This document shows, one piece after another, positions 1-7,302 of a DNA stretch of 10,277 nucleotides; position 1 is the stretch's first letter; each line of letters begins with the position of its first letter. Below the pieces are notes generated by a model. The model ran no database searches. It saw only the letters and a program-made list of their open reading frames with translations, and was not told the origin of the DNA. Source of the stretch: RGIG4103 sp045644605. GTDB lineage: Bacteria; Bacillota; Clostridia; RUG12999. The position numbers were made by a program, and so were the translations under genes. The DNA lies in assembly GCA_045644605.1 (NCBI GenBank), contig JAZRHB010000040.1, positions 1-10,277 on the forward strand. Reading direction: 5' to 3'.

Positions 1-60
1 GATGCTCATTTCATCAATAAATACCGTAAAAGTGTAAAATCAAAAATAAGAGGTGTTTGA
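1..60 (+). CDS. Possible 3' end of an upstream gene (partial)
   Basis: The frame starting at base 1 is open for 19 codons, ends at TGA 58-60, and encodes a basic tail finishing in Lys-Ile-Arg-Gly-Val. It stops one base before the TTG start chosen for the next gene, the tight spacing expected inside an operon. Another frame ends at 35-37, so the choice is not certain. Too little is present to name a product, and the stretch could be untranslated. Confidence 0.3.
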   Translation, partial: DAHFINKYRKSVKSKIRGV

Positions 61-61
61 C

Positions 62-643
62 TTGAAAGAATACAATTTTTATGCTCTTGCGGCACGAATG
101 AAATATATAAACAGATGGGGACTTATGCGTAATACCGAAAAAGAAAATGTTAAAGAACATTCTCTTGATGTGGCAATAATTGCCCACGCCCTTGCGGTTA
201 TAAACAATACCGTTTTCGGCGGAAATGTTGATGCCGGCAGAACCGCACTTATGGCAATATACCACGATATGAGTGAGATTATAACAGGCGATATGCCGAC
301 CCCCGTAAAATATAACAACAGCGGAATTATTTCTGCATACAAGGAAATTGAAGCGGAAGCAAACCGCCGCCTTCTTGACCGTCTTCCCGAAAAAATGCGC
401 GGCGCGTATGAAGATATTTTCTTCCCCGGCGAAGAAGACGAATATATCAAAAAGCTTGTAAAAGCGGCAGACAAAATTTCGGCATATATAAAATGTATTG
501 AAGAAGAATCCGCAGGAAATAAAGAATTTTCGCAGGCAAAATCCGCAACTGAAGCGATAATTAAAAAAATAGATTTACCGGAAGTAAAATATTTTATGGA
601 AACATTTATTCCGGCATATTACCTTACTCTTGACGAAATATGA
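62..643 (+). CDS. yfbR: YfbR-type HD-domain 5'-deoxynucleotidase
   Basis: A cytoplasmic HD-domain phosphohydrolase of about 193 residues, the usual family size. Family members remove the 5' phosphate from deoxynucleoside monophosphates using a divalent metal. From the TTG at 62, metal-binding residues fall at H33, H68-D69 and D137 and the substrate-side Arg-Trp at 18-19, the same numbers I recall for E. coli YfbR; the Met-Lys start and the C-terminal Leu-x-Leu-Asp-Glu-Ile also agree. The TTG lies 6 bases after AGAGGTG (49-55). A GTG at 53 is in frame but sits inside that ribosome binding site, so it is the poorer start. tadA begins 7 bp after the stop, suggesting co-transcription. Family assignment is secure; exact nucleotide preference is inferred from the family. 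Confidence 0.93.
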   Translation: MKEYNFYALAARMKYINRWGLMRNTEKENVKEHSLDVAIIAHALAVINNTVFGGNVDAGRTALMAIYHDMSEIITGDMPTPVKYNNSGIISAYKEIEAEANRRLLDRLPEKMRGAYEDIFFPGEEDEYIKKLVKAADKISAYIKCIEEESAGNKEFSQAKSATEAIIKKIDLPEVKYFMETFIPAYYLTLDEI

Positions 644-650
644 GGCGTAT

Positions 651-1106
651 ATGAACAACGAAAATTTTATGCAAAAAGCCATTGATGAGGCAAAAAAAGC
701 ACTTGCCTCGGGCGATGTGCCCGTCGGCGCGGTTATTGTGCGTGGCGGCGAAATTATCGGCAGGGGATATAATATGCGCGAAAAAAACGCATCTGCCACA
801 GCGCACGCCGAAATCGTTGCAATTGAAGATGCGTGTAAAAATATTGGTTCTGCCAGACTTGATGGTGCGGTAATGTATGTAACTCTTGAACCTTGCCCGA
901 TGTGTGCAGGCGCAATTGCACAGGCACGTCTTGATAAGGTGTTTTTCGGTGCATACGACGAAAAAGCAGGCGCAGTCGGCAGTGTCTTTAACCTGTACTA
1001 TGACTTTAAATTTCCGCATATACCGAACTTTTGCGGCGGCGTAATGGAACCCGAATGTGCCGCACTTTTAGACGGATTTTTTGAAAATCTACGGAGGAAC
1101 AAATGA
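651..1106 (+). CDS. tadA: tRNA-specific adenosine deaminase TadA
   Basis: A 151-residue cytidine-deaminase-fold enzyme. The family converts the wobble adenosine (position 34) to inosine in tRNA-Arg(ACG), letting one tRNA read several codons. The zinc site is complete: the His-Ala-Glu motif gives H52 and catalytic E54, and Pro-Cys-Pro-Met-Cys gives C82 and C85. The N-terminal helix and the Asp-Val-Pro-Val-Gly-Ala motif are typical. ATG 651 is preferred because GAGG (642-645) lies 5 bases before it; an in-frame TTG at 630 would overlap yfbR by 14 bp. The stop overlaps the next start in ATGA (1103-1106), so the two genes are probably translationally coupled. Other deaminases of the fold are possible, but length and motif spacing favour TadA. 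Confidence 0.93.
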   Translation: MNNENFMQKAIDEAKKALASGDVPVGAVIVRGGEIIGRGYNMREKNASATAHAEIVAIEDACKNIGSARLDGAVMYVTLEPCPMCAGAIAQARLDKVFFGAYDEKAGAVGSVFNLYYDFKFPHIPNFCGGVMEPECAALLDGFFENLRRNK

Positions 1107-2701
1107 ACGTATCACTTGTTGGTGTAAATTCAAAATATGTGCATACAAACCTTGCAATAAGGAAAATAAAAGCTTACCTTAATTCAAAGGGACTTGATGT
1201 GACCTTGTGCGAATATTCGGGCGGCGAGGAAATATGGCGCGCGGCGGCGGATATACTCTCCACACGTCCTGATGCGGTAGGCTTTTCATGTTATATTTGG
1301 AACATCGAATATGTGCTGAAACTGGCAGAAATTGTCAAAAAAGCAAAAAAAGAAATAAAAATCATCCTCGGCGGTCCCGAAGCGCAGTATAATGCGTTAA
1401 AATATATAAAACTTCCGTTTGTGGATATAATCTGCTCGGGCGAGGGCGAAAAGTTTTTTGAAAAATTTATGACCGTTGGAGTCGGCGATAAAATATACGT
1501 TGCTACCCCGCCTGAAATGGACGAAATGCCGTTTCCGTATTCGCAGGAGGATTTATCAGAAAAAGGCAGAATTTTTTATTACGAATCCTCACGAGGATGT
1601 CCGTTTTCGTGTGCGTACTGTCTGTCGGCGGCACAGACCGGTATAAAATACCGCTCTCTTGATAAGGTTTTTGCTGACCTTGACGAATTTGCCCGAAACG
1701 GCGTACGGCTTGTGAAATTTGTTGACCGCACGTTTAATTCCGATTTAAAACGAAGCAAGGAAATTTTAAAATATATCATAAACCTCCCTTGCGAAACCGA
1801 GTTTCATATGGAAATTGCGGCGGATATTATGGACGGGGAGTTTATCGAAATCCTGAAAACCGCACCCGAAGGGAAAATCCGCCTTGAAGCAGGACTTCAG
1901 AGTGCAAACGAAAAGGTGCTTGAAATCTGCGGCAGACGCAGTAATCTTGCAAAATTAAAGGAAAATATAGATAGGATTATAAACGAAACAAAGGTAACAC
2001 TTCACCTTGACCTTATTGCAGGTCTGCCCGGCGAAAGTGCAGGGTCTTTTAAAAATTCGTTCAATTTTGCATACGGTATGCACCCGCACGAGCTGCAGCT
2101 CGGGTTTTTGAAGGTGCTTCCCGGTACGCCAATAGAAAAACAAGCGGGGGAATATGCCCTTGTGCACGAGGATAAACCGCCGTATGAAATAATTTCAACA
2201 GCGGATATCAGTTTTTCTGAGCTTGCCCGACTTAAAAATATTGAGCTTGTGCTTGAATATTACAATGCGGAGTCGTTTGGAAACACACTTGAAATTCTGC
2301 TTAAAAAATACCCCACGCCATACGACTTTTTTGATGCGCTGGCACGGTATTTTGAAGAAAACGGACTTAATAAGTCGCCGCATCACAAGGTGAAACTGTA
2401 CGGATTTTTATATGATTTTGCAGGGAAAAACGTCACCCTTGCACTCGCAAAGGATTTTCTTATTTCAAACCCAGGTCTTCACTTACCCGAATGGGCAAAT
2501 CCGCAAATTGCGGAAATAAAAAAAGATAAACTGTATGAAATAATTACCGATGACAGTGCAATTGCACACTTTCCGAAACTTATGGAAGTTCCTAAAAAGG
2601 ACCGCCATAAATATATAAGGGTGGAAAAACTGCAGGGTATGATATGGCTTGTTTCGCTACCCGATAAAAAAATTATGGATATAACCGCATTTTTTGAATG
2701 A
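1103..2701 (+). CDS. B12-binding/radical SAM protein with DUF4080 domain
   Basis: A 532-residue protein in three parts. Residues 1-125 look like a Rossmann-type cobalamin-binding domain (Gly-Gly-Pro-Glu near 90-93, Ser-Gly-Glu-Gly at 112-115). Residues 155-350 are a radical SAM domain with the CxxxCxxC cluster motif at C166, C170 and C173, and later Leu-Glu-Ala-Gly-Leu-Gln (261-266) and Gly-Leu-Pro-Gly-Glu (307-311), as in BchE-like cobalamin-dependent enzymes. Residues 365 to about 490 match what I know of DUF4080. The N-terminus lacks the classical DxHxxG base-off histidine motif. GGAGG at 1093-1097 sits 5 bases before the start, inside tadA. The substrate is unknown; coupling to tadA hints at, but does not show, an RNA-related role. 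No clear terminator follows. Confidence 0.85.
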   Translation: MNVSLVGVNSKYVHTNLAIRKIKAYLNSKGLDVTLCEYSGGEEIWRAAADILSTRPDAVGFSCYIWNIEYVLKLAEIVKKAKKEIKIILGGPEAQYNALKYIKLPFVDIICSGEGEKFFEKFMTVGVGDKIYVATPPEMDEMPFPYSQEDLSEKGRIFYYESSRGCPFSCAYCLSAAQTGIKYRSLDKVFADLDEFARNGVRLVKFVDRTFNSDLKRSKEILKYIINLPCETEFHMEIAADIMDGEFIEILKTAPEGKIRLEAGLQSANEKVLEICGRRSNLAKLKENIDRIINETKVTLHLDLIAGLPGESAGSFKNSFNFAYGMHPHELQLGFLKVLPGTPIEKQAGEYALVHEDKPPYEIISTADISFSELARLKNIELVLEYYNAESFGNTLEILLKKYPTPYDFFDALARYFEENGLNKSPHHKVKLYGFLYDFAGKNVTLALAKDFLISNPGLHLPEWANPQIAEIKKDKLYEIITDDSAIAHFPKLMEVPKKDRHKYIRVEKLQGMIWLVSLPDKKIMDITAFFE

Positions 2702-2750
2702 ATTTGGCATTTTTTACAAAACATTAGGTATAAACATATAAAAATTTCTA

Positions 2751-2780
2751 TTTCCATTTCGGGAAAAAGTGTGGTATAAT
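2751..2780 (+). promoter_or_regulatory. Extended -10 promoter upstream of guaA
   Basis: TATAAT at 2775-2780 is preceded by TGG, giving the extended -10 form TGnTATAAT. The best -35 is weak, TTTCCA at 2751-2756 with an 18-base spacer. Transcription would start near 2787, leaving a leader of about 35 bases. That leaves no room for a purine riboswitch, and none was seen. Confidence 0.7.
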
Positions 2781-2821
2781 ATAAAAAATACTGAAAAATA
2801 GCGCAAGGGGGATATATATTT

Positions 2822-3802
2822 ATGGATTCAAACAAAAGACCGGACTCAATGGAACGCATTACAACAAAAGAACTTGCTGACAGCTTTATCGCCGAACAGG
2901 TGGCACAGGTTCGCGCGCAGGTTGGAGATAAAAAGGTGCTTCTCGCACGTTCGGGTGGTGTAGACTCATCCGTTGTTGCCGCACTTCTCATAAAAGCAAT
3001 CGGCAAACAGCTTGTATGCGTACACGTAAACCACGGACTTATGCGTAAAGGCGAAAGCGAAGATGTTGTTGAAGTATTCAAGGGCCAGCTTGATGCTAAC
3101 CTTATTTATATAGATGCAACAGACCGTTTCCTCAGCAAACTCGAAGGCGTATCTGCCCCCGAAGAAAAACGTAAAATAATAGGCGGCGAATTCATCGTAG
3201 TGTTTGATGAAGAAGCAAGCAAGCTTACAGACGTTGATTTTCTTGCTCAGGGAACAATTTATCCCGATATTCTTGAATCCGACGGAGTTAAGGCTCACCA
3301 CAACGTTGGCGGACTTCCGGAAGATATGAAAATGGAACTTGTTGAACCAATTAAACTTTTGTATAAAGACGAAGTACGTGTAGTAGGTAAAGCTCTTGGT
3401 CTTCCGGCACATATGGTAGACCGCCAGCCGTTCCCCGGCCCGGGTCTTGGCGTAAGATGTCTTGGTGCAATCACACGTGACAGACTCACCGCTCTTCGTG
3501 AAGCAGATGCAATCCTTCGTGAAGAATTTGACATCTGCGGACTTGCGGATAAGGTTTGGCAGTATTTCATCGCCGTTCCGGATATGAAAAGCGTTGGCGT
3601 AAAAGACGATAAAAGATATGAAGGCTGGCCGGCAATTATCCGTGCGGTAAATACAACCGATGCCATGACAGCTACAATAGAAGAAATTCCGTACAGCGTG
3701 CTTCATAAAATCACAGCACGTATCACCGCGGAGGTTCCCGGTATCAACCGCGTCCTCCTCGACCTCACACCGAAACCGATAGGAACTATCGAGTGGGAAT
3801 AG
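2822..3802 (+). CDS. guaA: GMP synthase, ATP-pyrophosphatase subunit only (no glutaminase domain)
   Basis: A 326-residue protein matching the C-terminal two-thirds of GMP synthase, which adenylates XMP with ATP and aminates it to GMP. It has the PP-loop motif SGGVDSS (44-50), the Gln-Gly-Thr-Ile-Tyr-Pro-Asp segment (143-149), His-His-Asn-Val-Gly-Gly-Leu-Pro (159-166), the dimerisation motif RQPFPGPGLGVR (201-212) and the C-terminus KPIGTIEWE. The usual N-terminal class I glutamine amidotransferase domain of about 190 residues is absent, and the 120 bp upstream are too short to hide one. Ammonia must come from a separate subunit or from free ammonium. R43 before the PP-loop and N70 in HVNHG differ from the Leu and Asp I expect in most family members. 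The A/G-rich SD (2805-2811) is 10 bases before ATG 2822; ATG 2849 is a possible later start. Confidence 0.9.
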   Translation: MDSNKRPDSMERITTKELADSFIAEQVAQVRAQVGDKKVLLARSGGVDSSVVAALLIKAIGKQLVCVHVNHGLMRKGESEDVVEVFKGQLDANLIYIDATDRFLSKLEGVSAPEEKRKIIGGEFIVVFDEEASKLTDVDFLAQGTIYPDILESDGVKAHHNVGGLPEDMKMELVEPIKLLYKDEVRVVGKALGLPAHMVDRQPFPGPGLGVRCLGAITRDRLTALREADAILREEFDICGLADKVWQYFIAVPDMKSVGVKDDKRYEGWPAIIRAVNTTDAMTATIEEIPYSVLHKITARITAEVPGINRVLLDLTPKPIGTIEWE

Positions 3803-3807
3803 TAAAT

Positions 3808-3825
3808 TGCGGAGCGAAAGCCGCA
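3808..3825 (+). other. GAAA-tetraloop hairpin just after guaA
   Basis: TGCG (3808-3811) pairs with CGCA (3822-3825); after a two-base bulge, GC (3814-3815) and GC (3820-3821) close a GAAA loop. It begins 6 bases after the guaA stop and has no T tract, so it is probably not a terminator by itself. It may cap the guaA message or be a remnant of an older 3' end. Confidence 0.35.
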
Positions 3826-3896
3826 TAACCAAGCCGTTTTCTGGCATTTTCAAATAAAAATGGCAACGATTTGGCAACATTAAATACTAAAAATTT

Positions 3897-3931
3897 AGAG
3901 CTAACTGATTTTGATGTCAGTTAGCTCTTTT
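3897..3931 (+). terminator. Intrinsic terminator downstream of guaA
   Basis: A perfect 12-bp stem, 3897-3908 paired with 3917-3928, encloses an 8-base loop. On the + strand it runs into TTT and a further T-rich stretch. It is the only convincing terminator between guaA and the next operon. The stem is AU-rich in part and the T tract is short, so efficiency is uncertain. Confidence 0.6.
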
Positions 3932-3969
3932 GTTGTGTAAATCGTCTATAATAAGATTGGTTGATTATT

Positions 3970-4166
3970 TTATAAAAAGTTATAAATCCGATTTCGGTTG
4001 AGACAATTGATGAAATTTTCAAGTTGTTTTTGCTTTAATCCAGATTTTTCACATATTTTTCGATTCGTTTTTCCTTGCTCTCGCAAAGAAAAAATTCCCT
4101 TTCATATTCTTTTATGTTTCTATATTCTCTTTTCTTCTATTGTCCGTTTTTAATGGTTCTGTTCAG
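3970..4166 (-). pseudogene. Decayed helix-turn-helix transposase OrfA-like fragment
   Basis: Read on the minus strand, this stretch yields two overlapping coding-like frames. One covers about 4166 down to 4095 and contains KNGQ, an in-frame TAG (4137-4139), then KKREYRNIKEYERE. The other continues from about 4095 to a TAA at 3970-3972 with LREQGKTNRKICEKSGLKQ, which looks like a helix-turn-helix. The two join if one base was lost at the six-base homopolymer 4089-4094. The joined product resembles the N-terminal HTH of IS3-type OrfA proteins as I remember them. The rest of the transposase, any OrfB and terminal repeats were not found. The identification rests on pattern recall, so it is tentative. 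Confidence 0.4.
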
Positions 4167-4191
4167 AGTAAATCGCTCGTCTTTTTTTATA

Positions 4192-4220
4192 TTGAAATAA
4201 AAGGAAATTTGTGCTATAAT
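4192..4220 (+). promoter_or_regulatory. Near-consensus sigma-A promoter of the zinc-ribbon/GH26 operon
   Basis: TTGAAA at 4192-4197 (5 of 6 consensus) and TATAAT at 4215-4220 are separated by 17 bases, and TGC just before the -10 makes it extended. Transcription would start near 4227, giving a leader of about 43 bases with GGGAG at 4256-4260. A strong constitutive-type promoter is expected; no operator was recognised. Confidence 0.85.
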
Positions 4221-4269
4221 GAGTTTAAGTAACATTTGAACAGATTTAATCGAAAGGGAGTTTCGGATT

Positions 4270-5055
4270 ATGCAAGAAGAAATTATCTATTGCTCCAGCT
4301 GTGGTGCGGCAAATAAAGCATCTGCTGTGATATGCTGTGAGTGCGAAAAGGAAATTCGGTTAAAGCATTGGGCAATTTTCAGGTTTATGAAAGAACAAGT
4401 ACAGGACAAGATAAAGGGAGAAATAGAAGACAGGTCAATAAAGCTTGTAAAAAAATATCTGTTGTCTCACATATACGGCATTATAATGACAATTCTTCTT
4501 GTTACTGCGGGGGTGGCTTTTGCAGTTCCAAACGGCGAATATTATATACCGGATGAGGGGGAACTTCAGGCCGCTGTGTCCCAATCAGGACCGGTTGAAA
4601 CCGTAATTGAATATGCGGATAAAGAAGAACTCTGGGCAATCAGTATGACTTATCAGAAACAGGCGGACTTTTTGCTGGTCAACCACGGAAAAGACACCGG
4701 AACAGACATTCACTTGCTTTTTGCACAAAGTGTACCGGGATTTTCCTATAACGGCATACACGATATGGAGAAAAACGGCATTGCGCCGGCAGCGGAGGGC
4801 AGAAAAATTTTTGGTACGGGTACCCGCGCTCCGCGAAAATTCCTGGTAAATGAAGAGCTTACTTCTCAACTTGCAATAACTCTTCGTGATAATGGATATG
4901 AAGTTTGTGAAGGAGTATTTTCGGGCGGTCTTAATTTTGATTTGACACCTGTTGATACCAATAAAATTGATGAGTGTGACGTGTCGCGCTACTATCAGAT
5001 GGTATATGTAAAGCTTTCGGGCAAGTGGTACATTGCCGAAGACATTTTGCTTTAG
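4270..5055 (+). CDS. Zinc-ribbon single-span membrane protein with exported domain
   Basis: A 261-residue protein of unrecognised family. A four-cysteine zinc ribbon (C8, C11, C22, C25, spacing CxxC-10-CxxC) lies at the N-terminus. A charged amphipathic stretch (about 27-64, rich in Lys/Glu) leads to one hydrophobic span at about 68-87. The remaining 170 residues should lie outside the cell if the ribbon is cytoplasmic; they contain no cysteine until the last 50 residues and no catalytic motif I recognise. GGGAG (4256-4260) sits 9 bases before ATG 4270. It is first in a three-gene operon: the next gene starts 9 bp after its stop and repeats the same plan. Zinc-ribbon plus one-span proteins are common in Firmicutes, but most have no assigned role, and none is assigned here. 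Confidence 0.85.
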   Translation: MQEEIIYCSSCGAANKASAVICCECEKEIRLKHWAIFRFMKEQVQDKIKGEIEDRSIKLVKKYLLSHIYGIIMTILLVTAGVAFAVPNGEYYIPDEGELQAAVSQSGPVETVIEYADKEELWAISMTYQKQADFLLVNHGKDTGTDIHLLFAQSVPGFSYNGIHDMEKNGIAPAAEGRKIFGTGTRAPRKFLVNEELTSQLAITLRDNGYEVCEGVFSGGLNFDLTPVDTNKIDECDVSRYYQMVYVKLSGKWYIAEDILL

Positions 5056-5064
5056 GAGGAAATT

Positions 5065-5601
5065 ATGAATTGTAAAAATTGTAATAAAGAAATCTCTTAT
5101 GGCACAATGTATTGCATTTATTGCGGGGAAAAAGTACCACAGGACGTTCTGGATGCCGAATACAACAAAACATTCTGGGGAAAAGTTCAGTGGGCGCTTG
5201 ATAAACTGCAAATAATCTCTTTGAAAAAGATTACTGATAATGTTATATTCAAAACGGTGGCGATGCTTGTTGCGGTAGCGCTGGTGTTTTTTGGAATAAG
5301 AGGCAATGCAGGATATATGCATCTTGCTGAAACGGATGTTTATGATATAGCTTATAATGAAGAAACCGGAGAACATCGGATTTTGTCGGAAGAAGATGTT
5401 GTAGGTCTTGGAATATATGTGCCAAAAACCGTTGAAGAAATCAGGTTTACCGGATATTCTTATGAGAACGAACCGGTCCATACAGAAACCACAACTCCTG
5501 AAGAATGTCAGATTATTGTGAAAAAAGGGAAGTTTTCGCATATGACTATTGAATCAATCCGCAAGGGTAAAGTAACAAAAACCATTCGGGTTTTATATTA
5601 A
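5065..5601 (+). CDS. Second zinc-ribbon single-span membrane protein
   Basis: A 178-residue protein with the same plan as its neighbour but little visible sequence identity. The zinc ribbon has C3, C6, C17 and C20 (CxxC-10-CxxC); a linker with Trp and Lys follows, a hydrophobic span lies at about 60-79, and an exported domain of about 100 residues ends in a basic, beta-rich tail. Translation is probably coupled to the preceding gene: AGGAGGA (5054-5060) overlaps that gene's TAG and lies 5 bases before ATG 5065. The GH26-like gene starts 15 bp after the stop. The exported part (Val-Glu-Glu-Ile-Arg-Phe, then strands) could be a small beta-sandwich, which is inference only. Function is unknown. 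Confidence 0.85.
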   Translation: MNCKNCNKEISYGTMYCIYCGEKVPQDVLDAEYNKTFWGKVQWALDKLQIISLKKITDNVIFKTVAMLVAVALVFFGIRGNAGYMHLAETDVYDIAYNEETGEHRILSEEDVVGLGIYVPKTVEEIRFTGYSYENEPVHTETTTPEECQIIVKKGKFSHMTIESIRKGKVTKTIRVLY

Positions 5602-5616
5602 TAATGAGGTGCAGAA

Positions 5617-7299
5617 ATGAAAAAAGTATTTAAAAATCCTATAATTTACATAGCCGTTGCCGTAGCACTTGTTGTAACGGGAGGTGTTATGTATTTTGAA
5701 GGGCGCATAAATGCCGAAGAATATTATATAGTAAACAATCAGAAATACGAGGGAGAGCTTCCCGATTTTTCAGCAGATGTGCATAAGGTTTCGTTTGCCG
5801 ATGGGAAAACATCCTACACAAACTATCCTATGGCATATAATGTTACATTCCCCGGCAAAGCCGAATTTGATGTAAGCCACGCAAAAATTCAGACAAAAGG
5901 GAAAATTCCCGAAAAGGATATTACTTTTGCAATCACAAAAGAATATTCACCTTATGAAGACGTTGTCGGATACCTTGCGGAATACGAAAACCGCTATATG
6001 ATGGACCCCCGTTTTATTGAAGAAAACAACCTTACAATCCACCGCGACGAACTAAAGCAGGTGGGCGATTATAATGTTGAATCCATTATATTTACAAGAA
6101 ATGTTCCCGAAAACGGAATTTATGAATATAACACCTATGCACACTGCTATCTGTACACTCCAACACAGATATATTTCAGAATGACTTTTAATACAAAAGA
6201 ATATTCCGAAGATTTTGTGAGTGTGGTAGATTCTACGGTTGCCTCCTTTAACGAAGCGGTTGCAATGACGGGGAAAGCCGGTTTTTATGATGAATTTAAA
6301 CCCATCGTTCCGGAATATTGGAGTGAAGAAACCAAAACCGTATATAACAATATTGTAAACGGCGACAATCTCTTATGGGGACTTTATCGTCCGCAGGCGG
6401 TTCGCAGCCGAAATCTTGCAAAAATTGAAGCGGTAGAAGAAAAAATTGACAATAAATTCTCGGTTGCAATGGAATATATATATTTTGGCGAGGATGTTCC
6501 CGTAGACGGACTTCGTGATGCGTATGACCAGGGGAAACTTGTGGAATTTACAATACAGATTGCAACTGTTATGAACCTTGACCTTAACGGATATACTCCG
6601 TTTTTTGCGGTGCTCGACGGGCAGAAGGATGACGATATAAGAAAAATGGCATCGCAGTTTAAGGAATTCGGACATCCGGTTATGCTTCGCTTAAATAACG
6701 AAATGAATTCCGACTGGGTAAGCTACGGCGGTGCATGCACACTCAACGAACCCGAGCTTTATAAACAGGTATGGCGCCATATTTATGATATATTCAAAGA
6801 AGAGGGCGTTAACAACACTATCTGGATTTTCAATCCTAACGACAGAAACTGTCCGCCGAACGAATATAACCACTATGTGAACTACTATCCGGGCAACGAA
6901 TATGTTCAGATTTTCGGTGTTACAGGATATAATACAGGTACATATTATGCAGATGTTTTCGGAGAAGAGTGGCGTGAATTTGAAACAATTTACGACGGAG
7001 TTACCGCAAACTGCGGCGAATATTTCAGCCAGTTTCCGTGGATTATAACCGAATTTTCATCAAGCTCCGTCGGCGGCGACAAACCGCAGTGGATTCGCAA
7101 TATGTTTGATGTAATCCATAAATACGACAACATAAAAATTGCGGTATGGTTCGGCAGTGTGGACTACGATTTCCGCTATCCGATGTCGGACGGCATAATT
7201 GCACGTCCGTACCTGCTTGACGAAACCGACGAATGTGCCGAAGCGTTCAAAGAAGGTTTAATTAAAACGGGATATGCACCAAAAAATATTTTTGAATAA
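5617..7299 (+). CDS. Membrane-anchored GH26-like glycoside hydrolase
   Basis: A 560-residue protein. Lys2-Lys3 and a hydrophobic stretch (9-26) form an N-terminal signal anchor; there is no lipobox cysteine. Residues 35 to about 215 form an accessory domain I do not recognise. Residues 235-550 resemble glycoside hydrolase family 26, a TIM-barrel family acting mainly on beta-mannans and related beta-glucans. The likely acid/base is E362 in RLNNEMNSDW and the likely nucleophile E479 in WIITEF; a late WFGSVDYDFR (511-520) fits the barrel end. Many GH26 enzymes have His just before the acid/base; here it is N361. TGAGGTG (5605-5611) sits 5 bases before ATG 5617. Being anchored, it more likely works on a cell-surface or exopolysaccharide glycan than on distant food polymer. 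Family fairly sure, substrate unknown. Confidence 0.82.
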   Translation: MKKVFKNPIIYIAVAVALVVTGGVMYFEGRINAEEYYIVNNQKYEGELPDFSADVHKVSFADGKTSYTNYPMAYNVTFPGKAEFDVSHAKIQTKGKIPEKDITFAITKEYSPYEDVVGYLAEYENRYMMDPRFIEENNLTIHRDELKQVGDYNVESIIFTRNVPENGIYEYNTYAHCYLYTPTQIYFRMTFNTKEYSEDFVSVVDSTVASFNEAVAMTGKAGFYDEFKPIVPEYWSEETKTVYNNIVNGDNLLWGLYRPQAVRSRNLAKIEAVEEKIDNKFSVAMEYIYFGEDVPVDGLRDAYDQGKLVEFTIQIATVMNLDLNGYTPFFAVLDGQKDDDIRKMASQFKEFGHPVMLRLNNEMNSDWVSYGGACTLNEPELYKQVWRHIYDIFKEEGVNNTIWIFNPNDRNCPPNEYNHYVNYYPGNEYVQIFGVTGYNTGTYYADVFGEEWREFETIYDGVTANCGEYFSQFPWIITEFSSSSVGGDKPQWIRNMFDVIHKYDNIKIAVWFGSVDYDFRYPMSDGIIARPYLLDETDECAEAFKEGLIKTGYAPKNIFE

Positions 7300-7302
7300 A
7301 CT

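Noticed and set aside
53..61. GTG at 53 as the start of the yfbR-type gene
   Set aside because: It overlaps the ribosome binding site; the TTG at 62 has proper spacing and puts the metal ligands at the numbers recalled for E. coli YfbR.
630..650. TTG at 630 as the start of tadA
   Set aside because: It would overlap yfbR by 14 bp with no ribosome site, while ATG 651 has GAGG at the right distance and fits the family's N-terminus.
2702..2821. Possible purine riboswitch before guaA
   Set aside because: The leader after the predicted transcription start is only about 35 bases and shows no three-way junction elements.
2966..3880. Long open frame on the minus strand opposite guaA
   Set aside because: It is antisense to a clear guaA, its product is low in complexity and cysteine/phenylalanine rich, and there is no ribosome site or family match.
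3947..3952. TATAAT in the spacer after the guaA terminator
   Set aside because: No -35 at a usable distance, no TGn, and no gene follows for 300 bp.
4585..5541. Open frame of 318 codons on the minus strand opposite the zinc-ribbon genes
   Set aside because: It spans two real genes with good starts, zinc-ribbon motifs and spacing; the minus-strand product looks like a shadow translation.
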